64,000 bases of DNA from Sciurus carolinensis (GCF_902686445.1 NC_062216.1:9011084-9075083), one strand, 5' to 3'; counted from the stretch's first letter, positions 10,633 through 22,039 are shown. Made by a program: numbers and translations. Notes: a model not told the origin generated them from the sequence alone.

Positions 10633-11880
10633 CTCCCTACCTGCCCAGACCTATGAATTTCCATCTTGAAATACTGTCCTTCCCAACCCATCAACATTCA
10701 TTATTAGAGACTACAGGTTCCCAGGGCCCTCAATAAATTAGAATTATCCAGTCTCCCATTTCCACAGGTAATTCTACCCAATAGTGCATTTCACCAATTT
10801 GAATTTCTCTGTAACATGATAATGTGATTTCAAACAGACTTAAAAGATATTAAACTATACTGAGAGTTTGGAGAACATATAGACTAGAATTGAATGTAAG
10901 AAATATCAGTTATCATAGACGTGACTTCATCTTTTCCCTGCCATGGTGGCATTTAAATTTTTTCTATTACTTATTTAGATTCCAATCTCTATGCTTCGCT
11001 CTTCTTTCTTCCAGCTTCTAAGTCAAACAGATTTTTCTCAGCAAAATAACCCTTCAGTTACTACCAGGGACAGACTGCTATGTGGGCTACAACAGATGTA
11101 CAAGACAAGCTCTACAGGCATTTTAAAGGGTTCAATGTCAAGATAAAATTTATCTAATGTAGCATTTCCTCTCAAGTGCAATTTATCATCCCTTAGATGT
11201 TGAACCCCTTATAAATATTAGATTTCCTTTTTTCACAAACCTACTTTGTTATTTTACCCTTAGTTCAGGACAAGCTTTGAAATTAGATTGACTCGTTTCA
11301 TTTCTGCTTGTCAATTCACTTTCTTTACTTCCAATTCTAGTTTCTCCCCTTTGTCTTGAAATTCGATGTATATTCTAACACTTTGAAAAACAATTTCAAT
11401 TAGAATTTGGCACTATTGTGGAAGCTGTTTGTACTGAAATGCCTTTTAGCACCTCTACAATAATGAAATGCCTCTTGGTAGACCCACATCCTAGGAAAAC
11501 TGATGCAGACTACAAAGTCACCCTGTTTGTGCCCTAGGTATGACAATATCTCTAATGTCATGAAGACTTTGCTGGAACTGAGCAAAGAGACCCAGTCACT
11601 TCTAAAATTAGGAAGTCCAATAATTGTAGAATATTAGAGCACAAAGCTGTCACTTCTGCCAGCTGACTCCTTGGTGACAAGACCCAGGAAAGGAGTAGTG
11701 GTCACAGAGCAGAATCATAGTGACTCTTGGGTCCTGACCCACAAGGACACCAGGTCATGTCACAATGGCATGACCAAACACCGGTATTAGAAATACCAGT
11801 GCATAATCAATGCACATCGGAAATCAGGGTGATGCCCTAGATGTACACTGGATCAGAAAAGCACGCTGGATGGTGGATGA
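10633..11880. other. Gene-free stretch upstream of a CpG island
   Basis: Only short frames occur. No repeat consensus was recognised, so this is largely unique sequence. It could include regulatory DNA for the island that follows, but nothing specific is visible. Confidence 0.5.
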
Positions 11881-11940
11881 GGCCAATGTCCTCTTTCAGT
11901 TCTGTTCCTTTTATAAAGGCTCAGAAGAGGGCGGGAGCAG
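11881..11940 (+). promoter_or_regulatory. Candidate core promoter: CCAAT box plus TATA box
   Basis: GGCCAATG places a CCAAT box at 11883-11887. A TATAAAG lies at 11912-11918, followed by a GC-rich 'gggcgggagc' at 11929-11938. The order is right for a plus-strand promoter starting near 11940, though the 25-bp gap between boxes is shorter than usual. It sits exactly on the 5' edge of the CpG island, which is what raises it above chance. Confidence 0.4.
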
Positions 11941-12560
11941 AGGCCTTCCAGGCGATACTTCGCCAAGCCAGGCCCACCAACAGGCCGCTCCTTGTGAGGC
12001 GTTCGGAGGTTTCCACAGCTGAAATTAATCACCGGCTCCCAGGGCTCCCACAGCACCGTTGCCTTATTTACAGTCCCAGAAATAATGGATGTGGAAGCGC
12101 TTTGTAAACCAAAAAGCACTACAAACGTCAGACGCTGGGGGCGTGGTGGGGGAGCAATAGATAACGCATCCATCCATTCCTGAGTCGGGAAGCAACTGAG
12201 AGCGACTCACCGCCAGCCAGGCGGAGAGCGGCAGTCAGACTCATTGCGGGGAACGGTTGGCTTGGGCCCAGGCTCCGGAACTTTAGGGCTCATCCACCCA
12301 GACAGGGTGACCGGCTCAGGCTGGAGACCCGCTGACAAAGCAGCCCTACCTCCTCAGAGGAGCACTTCCTCCTCCACAGGTAGGCCTCGGGGCGTGGCCA
12401 GAGCCAGGCCGGAAGTGTTACTGTGAGTTCCTCCTCCCGGAAACACCGAGAGGGAAAGAAAGTGTGTCCACGTCAAAGACCTTCTGCGCTTTTTGCTTGG
12501 TAGGTAATGTACGCTTATCAGGTAGAGACTGGCTACGTGCGGGAAGTAAATGAGACCCCA
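11920..12560. promoter_or_regulatory. CpG island (candidate promoter)
   Basis: I count about 35 CpG dinucleotides in about 640 bp, against a near-absence in the kilobases on both sides, giving an observed/expected ratio of roughly 0.75 by hand. ETS-like CCGGAAGTG (12409-12417) and a KLF/Sp-like GGGGCGTGG (12389-12397) are present. No known first exon was recognised. It may drive a non-coding RNA or mark an alternative promoter of a distant gene. Confidence 0.7.
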
Positions 12561-14059
12561 GGGAACGTATACTTTAATGGAAACTAGATGGCCATACAAG
12601 CTTTAGGAAGGGTGGAGTTCATTTGGCCCCACTGAGCCGGGGGTAGGTTTTATAGGGCTAGTGATAATGGATTTGGCCCTTGGAGTATGTGTAGAAGCTC
12701 ACCAGGTGGAGCAGAGAAGAAAGGGAATTGTTCCCAGTAAAAGAGGCAGCAGGGCAAAGCCAGGAAATCTCAAACCCTTTATGGGAAGAAATGAAACACA
12801 AATGAACACAGAAAGGCATTTGAGAATACAAAGTTGTATACAAGGCTATCTTACTCTTCTCAATATCAAGGTTGAAGGTCAAATTCAGATTAATATCCAT
12901 CCTTTTTATCAAGAAAACAATAGTTTTCCTTTCTGATCCTATTTACCATAGACAAGGAAACTCTTTGTAATTTGCTTTTCTTTGGGGGGAAAAAGTCTTA
13001 ACTGTTTTGAAGGAAAAACAACCCATATGAACTCATAAATACAGTCTTGGGGTGAGATACCAAAAGGCACAATTCAATAGGCGATAGAAAATAAGAGGGG
13101 ATACCATTAATTACTCATGTTTCTTGAAATATTAAAGGAAATATATGTTGTCTACAGCAAGACTTAAGAAAATACCCTTTCTTATCCTGTTTGCTTCTTT
13201 CATGTACCAAATGTGATCAGAACCTCTCTCTTTAATAGCCTCTTGGAAAACCAAATGTTCTTCATGTAGGGGAAAAGAACACCTCCAACTTATTCATTTA
13301 TGTTCTAACTTACATATTTGCAATATATAGAAGACATGTGATATATATGAGCTATGTAGTTGAGAATATAAATTCCCATTCAATATGTAGAGAATGTATT
13401 GGTTCTTCAGGAATAAAATTCATATCCAAATATATTTCTCCATATGTACTGCTTTCCATACATTGAAAAACAAAACATTTTGACTGCTTCCTCCAAGTTT
13501 AAATTTTTAGGATTCTCTTACATGCATTTGACACAATTATGTTTTTGAGTAGCTTCCTTCATTTTGGGTAATGGAATCACATCCATCTGTTAGCTGAACA
13601 TTTTCAAATGAGCTTTCCCAAAGTCTGAGGACAGTCTTTACCTATATACTCTAACATGTACTTTCACAATCACTTTCTCTAACATTTCCTATCACAGATA
13701 CTTCAACAGCCACTTTCTAGATTTTATGGAGCCCCAAGGGGTGTGCCCTTCACTAGCCTCATTGTCTTCTCCCTGTCCCCACCTGGCCTCACTCATCTGC
13801 CCATGAGTTATCTGTTAAACCTCATGACTCAGTTGGGCTTCACCAGCATCCTTAACAAACAATCATCAGTTGGAACTATTGACCAGAATATTTTTAAATG
13901 TCAGCTTGTCCTCACCCTCCACATGGGTGTCGCTTCTGTTTCCAGGAGCCCATTGTTCTGGCATGGTTATGACTCAGAGCACCCAACCACTCAGGAAAAA
14001 AAATATATATATATATGTATATCTCTTACAAAATGTCAAGGAGTTGATATAATTGATAT
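12561..14059. other. AT-rich gene-free stretch
   Basis: The 151-codon frame at 13743-14198 runs through an AT microsatellite (14001-14022) and into an L1 fragment, and has no recognisable similarity. The 91- and 84-codon frames near 12660-12936 are opposite-strand shadows of one another. Nothing else is seen. Confidence 0.55.
14001..14022. repeat. (AT)n microsatellite
   Basis: A short AT repeat with one interruption lies next to an A run. Confidence 0.85.
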
Positions 14060-14636
14060 AGTGAAAGATTATACAAAAAAATTAAAACACTTAATTGAGA
14101 AGTGGGTGAGCAAACCATTCACCAGAGTTAAATATAAACAATTATTAAGCCCAGGTAAAATTCTAACCCTCTCAAGTAATCAAAGCAATACAAATTGAAG
14201 CAATGATAAAATTTGATAAGAACAATATTTAAAGATAATATACTATACCGTCAAGGTTTAGGAAGAGAAATATTCTTACACACTTATGATAAACTGATAC
14301 AATCTTTAGTGAAAGCAATTTCAGAGTATATGCTTCCAATTTTAAAATACTATCATAAGGATAAAGTGAGAATTAAAATGGATATGCAAGGATACACATC
14401 ATTATTTGTATTACTCAAATACAAAAACTAGTAATATTCTAATGTCTGTTTTTAAACAAATGGTTAAATAAATTGTTACTGATGTTACTGATGAAATTTT
14501 TAATGCATAGGACAATATATTTGCATGTATGTGTATTATAATAATGAAAAATACAGAAATACATAGAAAAAGAATGAATGAAAATAGATTAAAATACTAA
14601 CAATGATTGTTTGAAATAGTTTTAGCTTTATATGGA
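14060..14636 (+). mobile_element. Degraded L1 (L1M-type) 3' region
   Basis: 'ttgagaagtgggtgagcaaaccattcaccag', 'ctcaagtaatcaaagcaatacaaattgaagcaa', 'ggttaaataaattgttac' and the final 'aatactaacaatgattgtttgaaatag' follow the order of old L1M/L1ME 3' ends. It is strongly eroded and not coding. Confidence 0.6.
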
Positions 14637-14745
14637 CACAATACCTTTATTTTTTATTTATTTTTATGTGGTGCTGAGGATCGAACCCAGTACCTCATAC
14701 ATGTGAGGGAAGTGTTCCACCACTAAGCCACAACCCCAGTTCCAA
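14637..14745 (-). mobile_element. ID SINE
   Basis: The reversed tail (ttttttatttatttttatg), then 'gtggtgctgaggatcgaaccc' (reversed B box) and 'caccactaagccacaacccc' (reversed A box) are visible. The target duplication is unclear. Confidence 0.87.
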
Positions 14746-14833
14746 AGATTGAGTTTTAATGATGGCTGTGGGTGGTCTTTTATCCTAACCTAACTTCCCT
14801 ATGTTATTCAAATTTTCTCTAATAAGAATATGT

Positions 14834-14870
14834 TGTGTGTGTATATATATATATGTTGTGTGTATATATA
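14834..14870. repeat. (GT)n/(AT)n microsatellite
   Basis: GT and AT blocks alternate twice (tgtgtgtgtatatatatatat, then tgttgtgtgtatatata). Confidence 0.85.
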
Positions 14871-14887
14871 GTAAGTATCTTCAAAAA

Positions 14888-15030
14888 GATATTTGAATTG
14901 GGAATCAGGAGTCCTGGCTTATAGTCCAAGTTCTGCCACTAAGGGAACTGTCAAGCTTTGGATAATTTATATCATCTCTCTGAGCCTAATTTTTCTATTC
15001 TGAAAGTGTAGTAGCTTTGTAATACATCAG
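14888..15030 (+). mobile_element. MIR SINE
   Basis: 'gggaatcaggagtcctggcttatagtccaagttctgccactaa', 'tggataatttatatcatctctctgagcctaa' and 'ttctattctgaaagtgtagtag' follow MIR order. It is truncated after the core. Confidence 0.68.
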
Positions 15031-15872
15031 CTTGACCAGACTGAGATGGTTGCTAAGATTCCTTTCCCAGCTAGGGTTGTGCAAAATGGAGATGGTGGAA
15101 ATAAAGCTGTAGTCATGTTGTTCTGCTGTATATGTCAGTGCGGTGACCAATCATCTCATGTTCATTATACCTTACCTGCTAGCCCAGCAGGATGCTGTGG
15201 GGAGGCTGTCAGTCCTGAAGCTACTCTACCTCCCCTCAGATCTTCATTCAGCTTTTCCATGTCCTGGACCAGGTATGTGATTAGCTCTGTGAGAAAGAGT
15301 GCCAGCTTCTTCTGCAGTATACATGCACCTCAAGGTCAAGGGTAACAAGAATTAACAGATTTGGTTTGTCCTCATGGATACCAGCTCTTGCCTCTGGGTC
15401 TCTTCTTGTCCTAATTCTCCTGGGTTTCACATTGCTCTATCCACCTTCCCCATTTTGCAGAATCTAAACTCCAAGATCAAACACAAGACAACAGCTATAC
15501 GGAGACTTTTAAAACTCCTCTCACTATTGTAAGGTCAAATCCCTACCTGAAGTCAGTACATACATACCTAGTGGTCATACAGCTCTGACTGAACCATGAC
15601 CAATATAAGTAAGAGGCGGGATTGATTTATTAAAGTCTACATTTCTATTTAGCCCTGAAGGAAGACATGGTGATCAAGTTGTTAGAATCTAAGGTTCCTT
15701 CCAACCCTATACTAAAGAATTTTAAAGTAAACTCAGTCTCCCCATATACATAATCAATTGAAACTCTCTACACAAAATTAACACTTATGCTGGTTGGGAA
15801 GTTCAAAGGGAGGAGCCAAGCATACATGACATCTCCTGTCCTCTCAAAATCACATGAAAAAAAATTGGTAAA

Positions 15873-15874
<2 letters not shown>
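15031..15874. other. No gene or repeat recognised
   Basis: A 99-codon plus frame (15046-15345) shows no similarity I recognise and no splice context. The rest contains only short frames. Confidence 0.55.

Positions 15875-15913
<39 letters not shown>
15875..15913. repeat. (TG)n microsatellite
   Basis: About 19 uninterrupted TG units occur. The overlapping minus-strand frames with runs of His-Thr are read-through of this repeat. Confidence 0.96.
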
Positions 15914-15915
<2 letters not shown>

Positions 15916-16215
15916 TGTAAACACAAAGCCAGGAAAAGGGAAGAATGCCAAGAACAGGTGAAGAGTTTTAGTGCATAGCTGGAAGACACAAAGCAGATAG
16001 AAGGAGATGAACTGATGAAGGGGAATGAGGGAAGTTCTCATGGAACAGAGTGAAGGGATATGGTGACTCCAGGTAGTGTGACAGGTGGTGCTGAGAGCAC
16101 AGGAGTGATTGACGGCCTGTGCAGTAGATACAACAGATGGTCCCATCCCAGCTCTTCTCTATCATGGTGAACAGTCTGCCCCACCAGCCACCTCTCCCTA
16201 GCCAAAACTGAGAGG
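15914..16215. other. No gene recognised
   Basis: Overlapping minus frames (15850-16265) are by-products of the TG repeat and of the L1 that follows. Confidence 0.5.
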
Positions 16216-17245
16216 AGGTTGGGGGTTTTTCCCAATATTTTAATATGGCAAAATACACCTATCATGAAAATATGTCATCTTAACCATTTTTAAGTTCAGG
16301 GTTTTTAATAAATTCATAATGTGGTTGCAGTCACTACTCCACCCCTCTCCATACCACTTTTTGTCTTGCAAAACCAAACTCCATGCATATTCAACAATCA
16401 CTTCCTGTTCTCCCTGCCCACAGCCCTTGCAACCACTCTTGTACTTTCTGTCCCTGTGTCTGTGATTTTACACAACTCATGTAAGGGGAATCATACAGTA
16501 CATCTATGGTGACTGGTTCTTTCACTTAGCATAATGTCTTCAAGGTCCATTCATGTTGTAGCATGTGACAGAATTCCCTTATGTTTTTAAAGATTGAATA
16601 ATACATCATCGTTGGTGCAAACTTTACGGTGGTATAAAAATGAAGTGCATGCAATAATCTCTCATAGCTGAAATTTTGAATTCTGATTTTCTTTTCTCCT
16701 ATCCTGAGACTCTGATACTCTTACCACACTGGGCAGTGGCAGGAAGCTGTAGCTACCAGTGGCCAGGCAGTTCCAAGGGTGACAACCCCTGCTCTACAGT
16801 GCACGTGTTGCTAGGCCATGGTGTTAGATGACCTTTTGATTTCTGATATTTTCAAGTTACAACAGGTGTGTCGGAGTGTGGCCCTGTTGGGAGTTGAAGG
16901 CCATACGTATGTACTGCATTTTGTTTAGCCATTCTTCTGTCAATGAATGCTTGACTTGCTTCCACATTTGGCTGTTGTGAATTATGCTGCTATGAACATA
17001 TATAAACAAATGTCTCTTCGGATCACCCATTTCAACCAGGTAGCTACCCAGTAGTAGATTTGCTGAATCATATGATAATTCTAATTCAATTTTGGGGGAA
17101 CCTCCATACCGGTTTCCATAGTAGCTGTACCATTTTACATTTCCACCAACAGTGCACAAGGGTTCCAACTTCTCCACATCCTCACCTGCACTAATTTTGT
17201 CTTTTTTTCAATAGTAGCCATCCTCATGAGTTGAGGAGAGTTGTC
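16216..17245 (-). mobile_element. L1 3' end, split by an insertion
   Basis: Two reversed L1 3' segments are clear. At 16230-16600: 'acacctatcatgaaaatatgtcatcttaaccatttttaag', 'aatcatacagtacatctatgg', 'aatgtcttcaaggtccattcatgttgtag'. At 16910-17240: 'gcttccacatttggctgttgtgaattatgctgc', 'gctgaatcatatgataattc', 'ccaccaacagtgcacaagggttcc', 'cacatcctcacctgcac'. About 280 bp between them do not belong to L1. Confidence 0.82.
16605..16895. mobile_element. Unidentified insertion inside the L1
   Basis: This block replaces expected L1 sequence. 'gatttctgatattttcaagttacaacaggtgtgtc' resembles an old DNA-transposon-like repeat containing 'ttttcaacttacgatgggttt', but I cannot name it. The borders are approximate and no target duplication was found. 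Confidence 0.4.
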
Positions 17246-17640
17246 CTTAATCTTAAAAAATAAAAATAGAAATCAATTTTTTAATTTTTTAAAAATGTTC
17301 TCAACTTTAAAAGCCATGTGAGGAAAATTAAGGCAGCTAGTCAGCAGTCCCACCACAGAGATGAAACCTATGTTCATTCCAGTGCAACAGCCTGCTTCCC
17401 ACCCGTCCCATTCAAAGCTTGGCAAGCAACCCTTCCAGCCCTACGTATGGAGTTCCAAATTCACTCTCACTATTGTTTTAGCATTAAATATAAGCAAAAC
17501 ACCTAATATTTCCAATGTGAATTTAAATTTCAAGCAGAAAAAAATGACACCCCCCCCCGACTGCCACCAAAGAAATAAAGATAATTCAGGGCACAGAAGA
17601 GAACTAAAAAAGACAAGCAAAACAAAATCTGCAAAACTGA
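17246..17640. other. No gene recognised; possible upstream part of the half-L1
   Basis: A 10-base C run interrupts the stretch at 17551-17560. A 99-codon plus frame here (17361-17660) is Lys/Pro rich and unrecognised. The stretch may be the eroded 5' part of the L1-type element that follows. Confidence 0.45.
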
Positions 17641-18450
17641 GAATTACATTCTATGAATAAATGAGCCATGAGGGAATTAGAAAGAACATTCAGAATTCAA
17701 AAGTCTGGCCACAGAATTGCAGGAATTTAAAAAGTGCATTGGAAGCATTGATAAATGTGAAAGTATCTCCCAGAGTACAAGAAAAAATGGCTTGAAAAAT
17801 AGGAGAGAATTTTTAAAAGTAAGAGATCAATCCATGAAGTCCAATGTCAGATCAGCAAGTGTTCTGGAAAGAGAGAACAAAGAAAGCAGAGGGGAAGAAG
17901 TTATCAAGGAAATGACTCAGGAGAACTTGCCAGAACTGAAGGAGAACACAAGTGGTTAGATTGAAAAGAGAGCCCCTAAATAAAGCCAAGGATGAACAAA
18001 GACCCTGACCTAGGCATGGCATTATGGAACGCCAGAAGGCCAGGGATAAAGATATTCCAAAAATATGCAGAAAGGAAAAGGAAAACAGATTTTCTAAAAA
18101 GGAGCAGATCAGTGTGACGTCAGTCTTACCAGTACTGCTGAATCAGAGGCAGTGGAGCAGGTCAGAAGGAAAGTGATTTACAAGCTGAAATTCTATATCC
18201 AGGGTAAGGGTCAGGTAAGCACTTTCAAGTCATGGGAATCCAAAAGCTTCCTCTCATGATCTGTTGCTTAGGATGTTCCCTGAAGACAGAACCCAAAAAA
18301 ATAAGGGTTTGAAGTGAAAAGACAAGGAATAAAGAGAGCCACCAGAGCCAACCCAAGGAGCAGTGAGTAGAAATTTAGATTAGACCAGAAGACAGAGGGT
18401 TCAAAGAATTAACAACAGAAGTGTGATTTCAAGTCCACAAAGGTACTGGA
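17641..18450 (+). mobile_element. L1/HAL1-type ORF1 region, non-functional
   Basis: The frame 17717-17959 reads ...DQSMKSNVRSASVLEREN...EEVIKEMTQENLPELKEN, matching the start of the RNA-binding domain of L1 ORF1 proteins. Downstream, 'aaagccaaggatgaacaaagaccctgacc', 'ccagaaggccagggataaag' and 'gtgatttacaagctgaaattctatatccagggtaag' continue along the same old ORF1/3' region, as in HAL1 (half-L1) elements. No ORF2 follows. The frame is short and broken, so it is a relic. Confidence 0.7.
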
Positions 18451-19241
18451 GTTTTAAAAATAACCTATTTGAACTAAGTGCTAGTCACCATCTCAACTGA
18501 GTGACAAAGTAGTGACCCAAGAGAACGAACTCAAGTGTGGTAGTTTGTACATCAGAGAACAGTATTTACATGATCATGATAATGTAAGCCATGCTTCCCA
18601 ATTTGAAGTGTACAGAATCAACATGCAGTGGAATCATGGGGAAATTCACAGAGGTTACAGAATATAAGGTAGCTATTACCAGCCTTGACCAGGAAAGTGG
18701 GAGAAGTGGAAGGAAGGACACACACAGAGTGTTCATCTTGCCGTGTGGACACTCCAGGTGCAGTGGCTGGAATAGCAATGAAGTGTAAGGATGTCATTCA
18801 GAGCCACAGAAGTGACCCCAGGAAGAAGAAAGAAGGAGCATGATATAACATCGTTAAGCCAGACTATGAATGATGGGATCCTTCTCCATCATGGAAAAAA
18901 AAATGGATATTGACAAATCAAGAAGCAAGAATAGTAACCTTTTCTATTATTGTGTCATTGTTGATTTGAGAGACTATGAAGGTAACAAACCAAAAGGACC
19001 CAAAGCAGTAATGACTGAAGAAGAGTAGTTGCCCTATGAGAATGAAGATGCGCTGTGCAGAGCCCTGCTTGGTCACCTTGAGAGGAGGGCTGCTGGAAGG
19101 AGCCAGAAGCTGGGAGCCCAGAGAAGGGGACAGTTCAGAGTTTCCCATACTGTGAGAGTCCCTTGGTCAAGCTGAGCATGGGACTGGATTTTTCACTGTG
19201 TAAGCCAGTGAAGTCTACTTTGGAGCTGGAAACTAGTCATT
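18451..19241. other. No gene recognised
   Basis: Three short frames of 65-76 codons overlap on opposite strands without similarity. The first 150 bases may still belong to the preceding L1-type relic. Confidence 0.5.
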
Positions 19242-19257
19242 GAAAATGCCCAGTATA

Positions 19258-19483
19258 GCTGGGCGTGGCAGCAACACCTGTACTCCCAGCAACTCGGGAG
19301 GCTGAGGTAGGAGGATCAAAAGTTCAAGACCAGCCTCAGTAACTTAGCAAAGCCCTTAGCCACTCAGTGAGAACCTGTCTCTAAATAAAATATTAAAAAG
19401 GGCTGGGGATGTGGCTTAGTGGTTAAGCACCCCTGAGCTCAATCCCCAGTATCCCCCCCCCAAAAAAAAGAAAGAAGAGAAAA
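19258..19483 (+). mobile_element. B1-dID dimeric SINE with target duplication
   Basis: The B1 half ('gctgggcgtggcagc', 'gaggctgaggtaggaggatc') and ID-like half ('gggctggggatgtggcttagtgg', 'ctcaatccccagtatc') are joined by 'aaataaaatattaaaa'. A 16-bp duplication with one mismatch lies at 19242-19257 and 19484-19499. The tail contains nine C followed by A, an unusual interruption. Confidence 0.94.
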
Positions 19484-19599
19484 GAAAATGTCCAGTATAA
19501 ACCAGGTATCCCTTCCTTCTACCAGCCCCACCCCAAGAGAGACCTTCACCTTCCACTCTTTCTGGCCTGTATTGCCAGGCTTCTGTGGTATGTACAGCA

Positions 19600-19875
19600 G
19601 CCACACACAGGCAGGGATAGACTACCCCATGGATGCCTGGAACTATGCACAGTACTGATAACTCTGAACACCATGTTTTTTCCAATAGATACATACCTAT
19701 GATAAAGTTTAATTTGTAAGTAAGGCATTGTGAGAGATAATAATAACTAAGAAATATGAAAATTATGATAATATAATGTGAAGTTTTTTTCTCTCTCAAA
19801 ATACCTTTTTCTTGTTGTTAACATTGGATAACTGAAGTCAAGTTGGATGGAGGAAAACTACTGTATTTGCATAAC
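19600..19875 (+). mobile_element. Tigger-type DNA transposon fragment
   Basis: 'atggatgcctggaactatgcacagtactg', 'caatagatacatacctatgataaagtttaatttgtaag' and 'gtgaagtttttttctctctcaaaatacc' followed by 'ggataactgaagtcaag' match the 3' half of a mammalian TcMar-Tigger non-autonomous element. The overlapping 127-codon minus frame is not a gene. Confidence 0.65.
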
Positions 19876-19973
19876 AAGGTGACAATTCCTGGCTGTGTGA
19901 GTTAGTAGGAGAATTATTAGTCAGTAGGTTCAAGTTTATGTTACAATGCTGTCTTTAAAAATCAACAGGTACT

Positions 19974-20152
19974 GGCAGGGTTTGGTGGTGCACTTGTAAT
20001 CCCAGCAACTTCAGAGGCTGAGGCAGAAGGATCATAAGTTTGAGTCCAGCCTCAGCAACTTAGTGAGACTCTGACTCAAAAATTAAAAGGGCTGGGGGTG
20101 TGGCTCAGTGGTTAAGCACTCCTGGATTCAATCCCCAGTACCAGGAAACAAG
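19974..20152 (+). mobile_element. B1-dID dimeric SINE with target duplication
   Basis: Both halves are intact ('ggcagggtttggtggtgcac', 'gctgaggcagaaggatc'; 'gggctgggggtgtggctcagtgg'). The exact 8-bp repeat caggtact flanks the element at 19966-19973 and 20153-20160. The tail is short, which suggests an older copy. Confidence 0.93.
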
Positions 20153-20160
20153 CAGGTACT

Positions 20161-21679
20161 ATTGATTTGAGGAAAGCAGATTGGGTGTCTAAATTGAGAC
20201 CCCATCAATCTAATATTCTTGGAATGAGCCTCAAAGCTCTGTCAGATGAACAAAATGCACAGCTGTCTGTTTTCACTCTGAGTCATGGACTCGTGGAATC
20301 CCAGAAATGAAGGGTCTCAGCCATCACCTGGTCTAACATCGGCATCTCTGCCTGTGAGAAGTTGGGACCCTGGGTGACCTGCTGCTCAGAGGACACCCTG
20401 AGGGTTTGTGGCAGAAGGAGGCCTGGTCTGAGCTTCTTCAGACTGGCTGTCCCTGGCTCTTTGCATTAAATCTTTGGGAATAAGGAAGAAGGATGACACC
20501 AAGATGGTAAAATCCAGTCTTCAGAGTGAAATAAGGAGCATCAACAAAGCTAGAAAGGTTTCCTGGAGGCCTCAGGCTGACACAGGGTCTCCCCACAGGC
20601 CTCCCCATCAAGGCCAGCCCAAAGGGCTTCAGAGGCCCTGCTTAGCTGAGGTCATGGATCCCAGAGGCTGAGAACAGTGGGGCTCATACCGCCCTGACAC
20701 CAACAAAGCCATCACTCATGGTACCAGAGGTGTGAGGCCATGTTCAGGGACACCCCTCGGTCACTTCAGTGAATCCACAGGTCTCTGGCACAGTCCAGGC
20801 TCTCTTACCATTCTGTTGCATTTTGAACTCTTTTCAGTCAGAAACATATTACTTTTTCAAACCTGATCAATAATACATTACTGTAGTAATTCTTGTATAA
20901 AGGTTAAACCAACACATCTAAGGAGAAAAAGAACAGCCCTTGGTCTCACCCTCACTCAACACCCCCTTCCCTCCCACTTCCTCTCTCTGGTCCCGGCCAC
21001 GTGCATGTGTGATTTTGCTTGGTTACAATCCAAAGGAGTATATAATTTCATATTCAGGCAATAAAGGCAAAGGCTGTAAAGCAAAATTTGTGCATGCTTC
21101 TAGGGGGAAATTCCATTTGGAGGGGACAGACATGGATGATGCACAGGTTGGAGCAGGGCACTGGGATGGGGCTTATGAAGGTTCTAATAAAATTCCTCCC
21201 CTTCCCTTATAATATTGAACCTTTACCAAGTCACAATGAAGTTAATATTACATGTGTTCAGCCTGTATTTGTACCATTTGAGTCTTTAAACTCTGGTGCT
21301 TAAGAAGAAAAAAACACCAACAACAAAAGCATCACTCATGGTGCCAGAAAAGACCCTTGAGATATTACTCCTGATCCAGTGAGAAGCCACTTGTCCATAG
21401 CATTTGGAATTATGTAATCAAGCCCTAATTTTTGTGCCCCTCTGTTTTGCCATGCAAATTCAGGTAATCTCAAGCAATAAGTCAATAAGCATTTATCTGC
21501 AATTTACTTTGAGATGGACAAGCACTGAGTATTAGGAAGTTCACAAAATGGCAGGCCCTGTGCCCACATGGTGCTTAGAAATTCCTCAAAAAAAAATTCA
21601 GGCAAATCTACATTACATGGTCAGTGAATTGACATATTACATATCTCATTGTCATGATGTTTTCTGCCTATATTCTCCC
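20161..21679. other. No gene recognised
   Basis: Positions 20280-20470 ('ggactcgtggaatcccagaaatgaagggtctcagccatcacctggtctaac') recall an ancient MIR-like SINE. Frames of 65-90 codons (20474-21303) lack similarity. No CpG enrichment or splice-bounded frame is seen. Confidence 0.5.
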
Positions 21680-21770
21680 TAACTGTGAAAAACATTTATT
21701 TCTCAGAGTTCTGGAAATGAGGAAGTCCAGATCAAGGTGCCAGCATATCCAGTAACTTGTGAGGGAAGCA
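21680..21770 (-). mobile_element. MaLR LTR fragment
   Basis: 'aacatttatttctcagagttctggaaatgaggaagtccagatcaaggtgccagca' is the reversed 3' end of a MaLR LTR. Only this end remains before a purine-rich tract. Confidence 0.6.
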
Positions 21771-21815
21771 GGAGAGAAGGGAAGAAGGGAGGAGAGAAGG
21801 GAGGAACAGAGGAAG
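21771..21815. repeat. Purine-rich GGGA/GAAG tract
   Basis: About 45 bases consist almost only of G and A on the plus strand (gagaagggaagaagggagg). It may have grown by slippage. Confidence 0.8.
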
Positions 21816-22039
21816 AAATCAACCCTGTTCATCCTGAGCAGACAGAAATAACAGCACTGAGCTAATAAACTGCTGGAGAAGATAAGATGTAGTCACTGGA
21901 GCAATAGGCCAGTGAGAGGTGTCCACTCCCTCCTCTCTGCAGCCTCTCAGTATCTCCTTGACCTAAACCACCTTCTCCCCAGACCCATATATGGACTCTC
22001 TGCTCATAAGGATGGAGGGCTGCCCTTGGCCTGACCTCC

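Noticed and set aside
13743..14198. 151-codon frame
   Set aside because: It crosses an AT microsatellite and enters an L1 fragment; no similarity and no splice context.
15768..16146. Minus-strand frames with runs of His-Thr
   Set aside because: They are translations of the TG microsatellite at 15875-15913 plus flanking sequence.
17717..17959. 80-codon Lys/Glu-rich frame
   Set aside because: It matches an L1-type ORF1 relic and is short and broken, so it is not a host gene.
21771..21815. CRISPR-like or tandem array
   Set aside because: It is an irregular purine tract without spacer structure, and the organism is a mammal.
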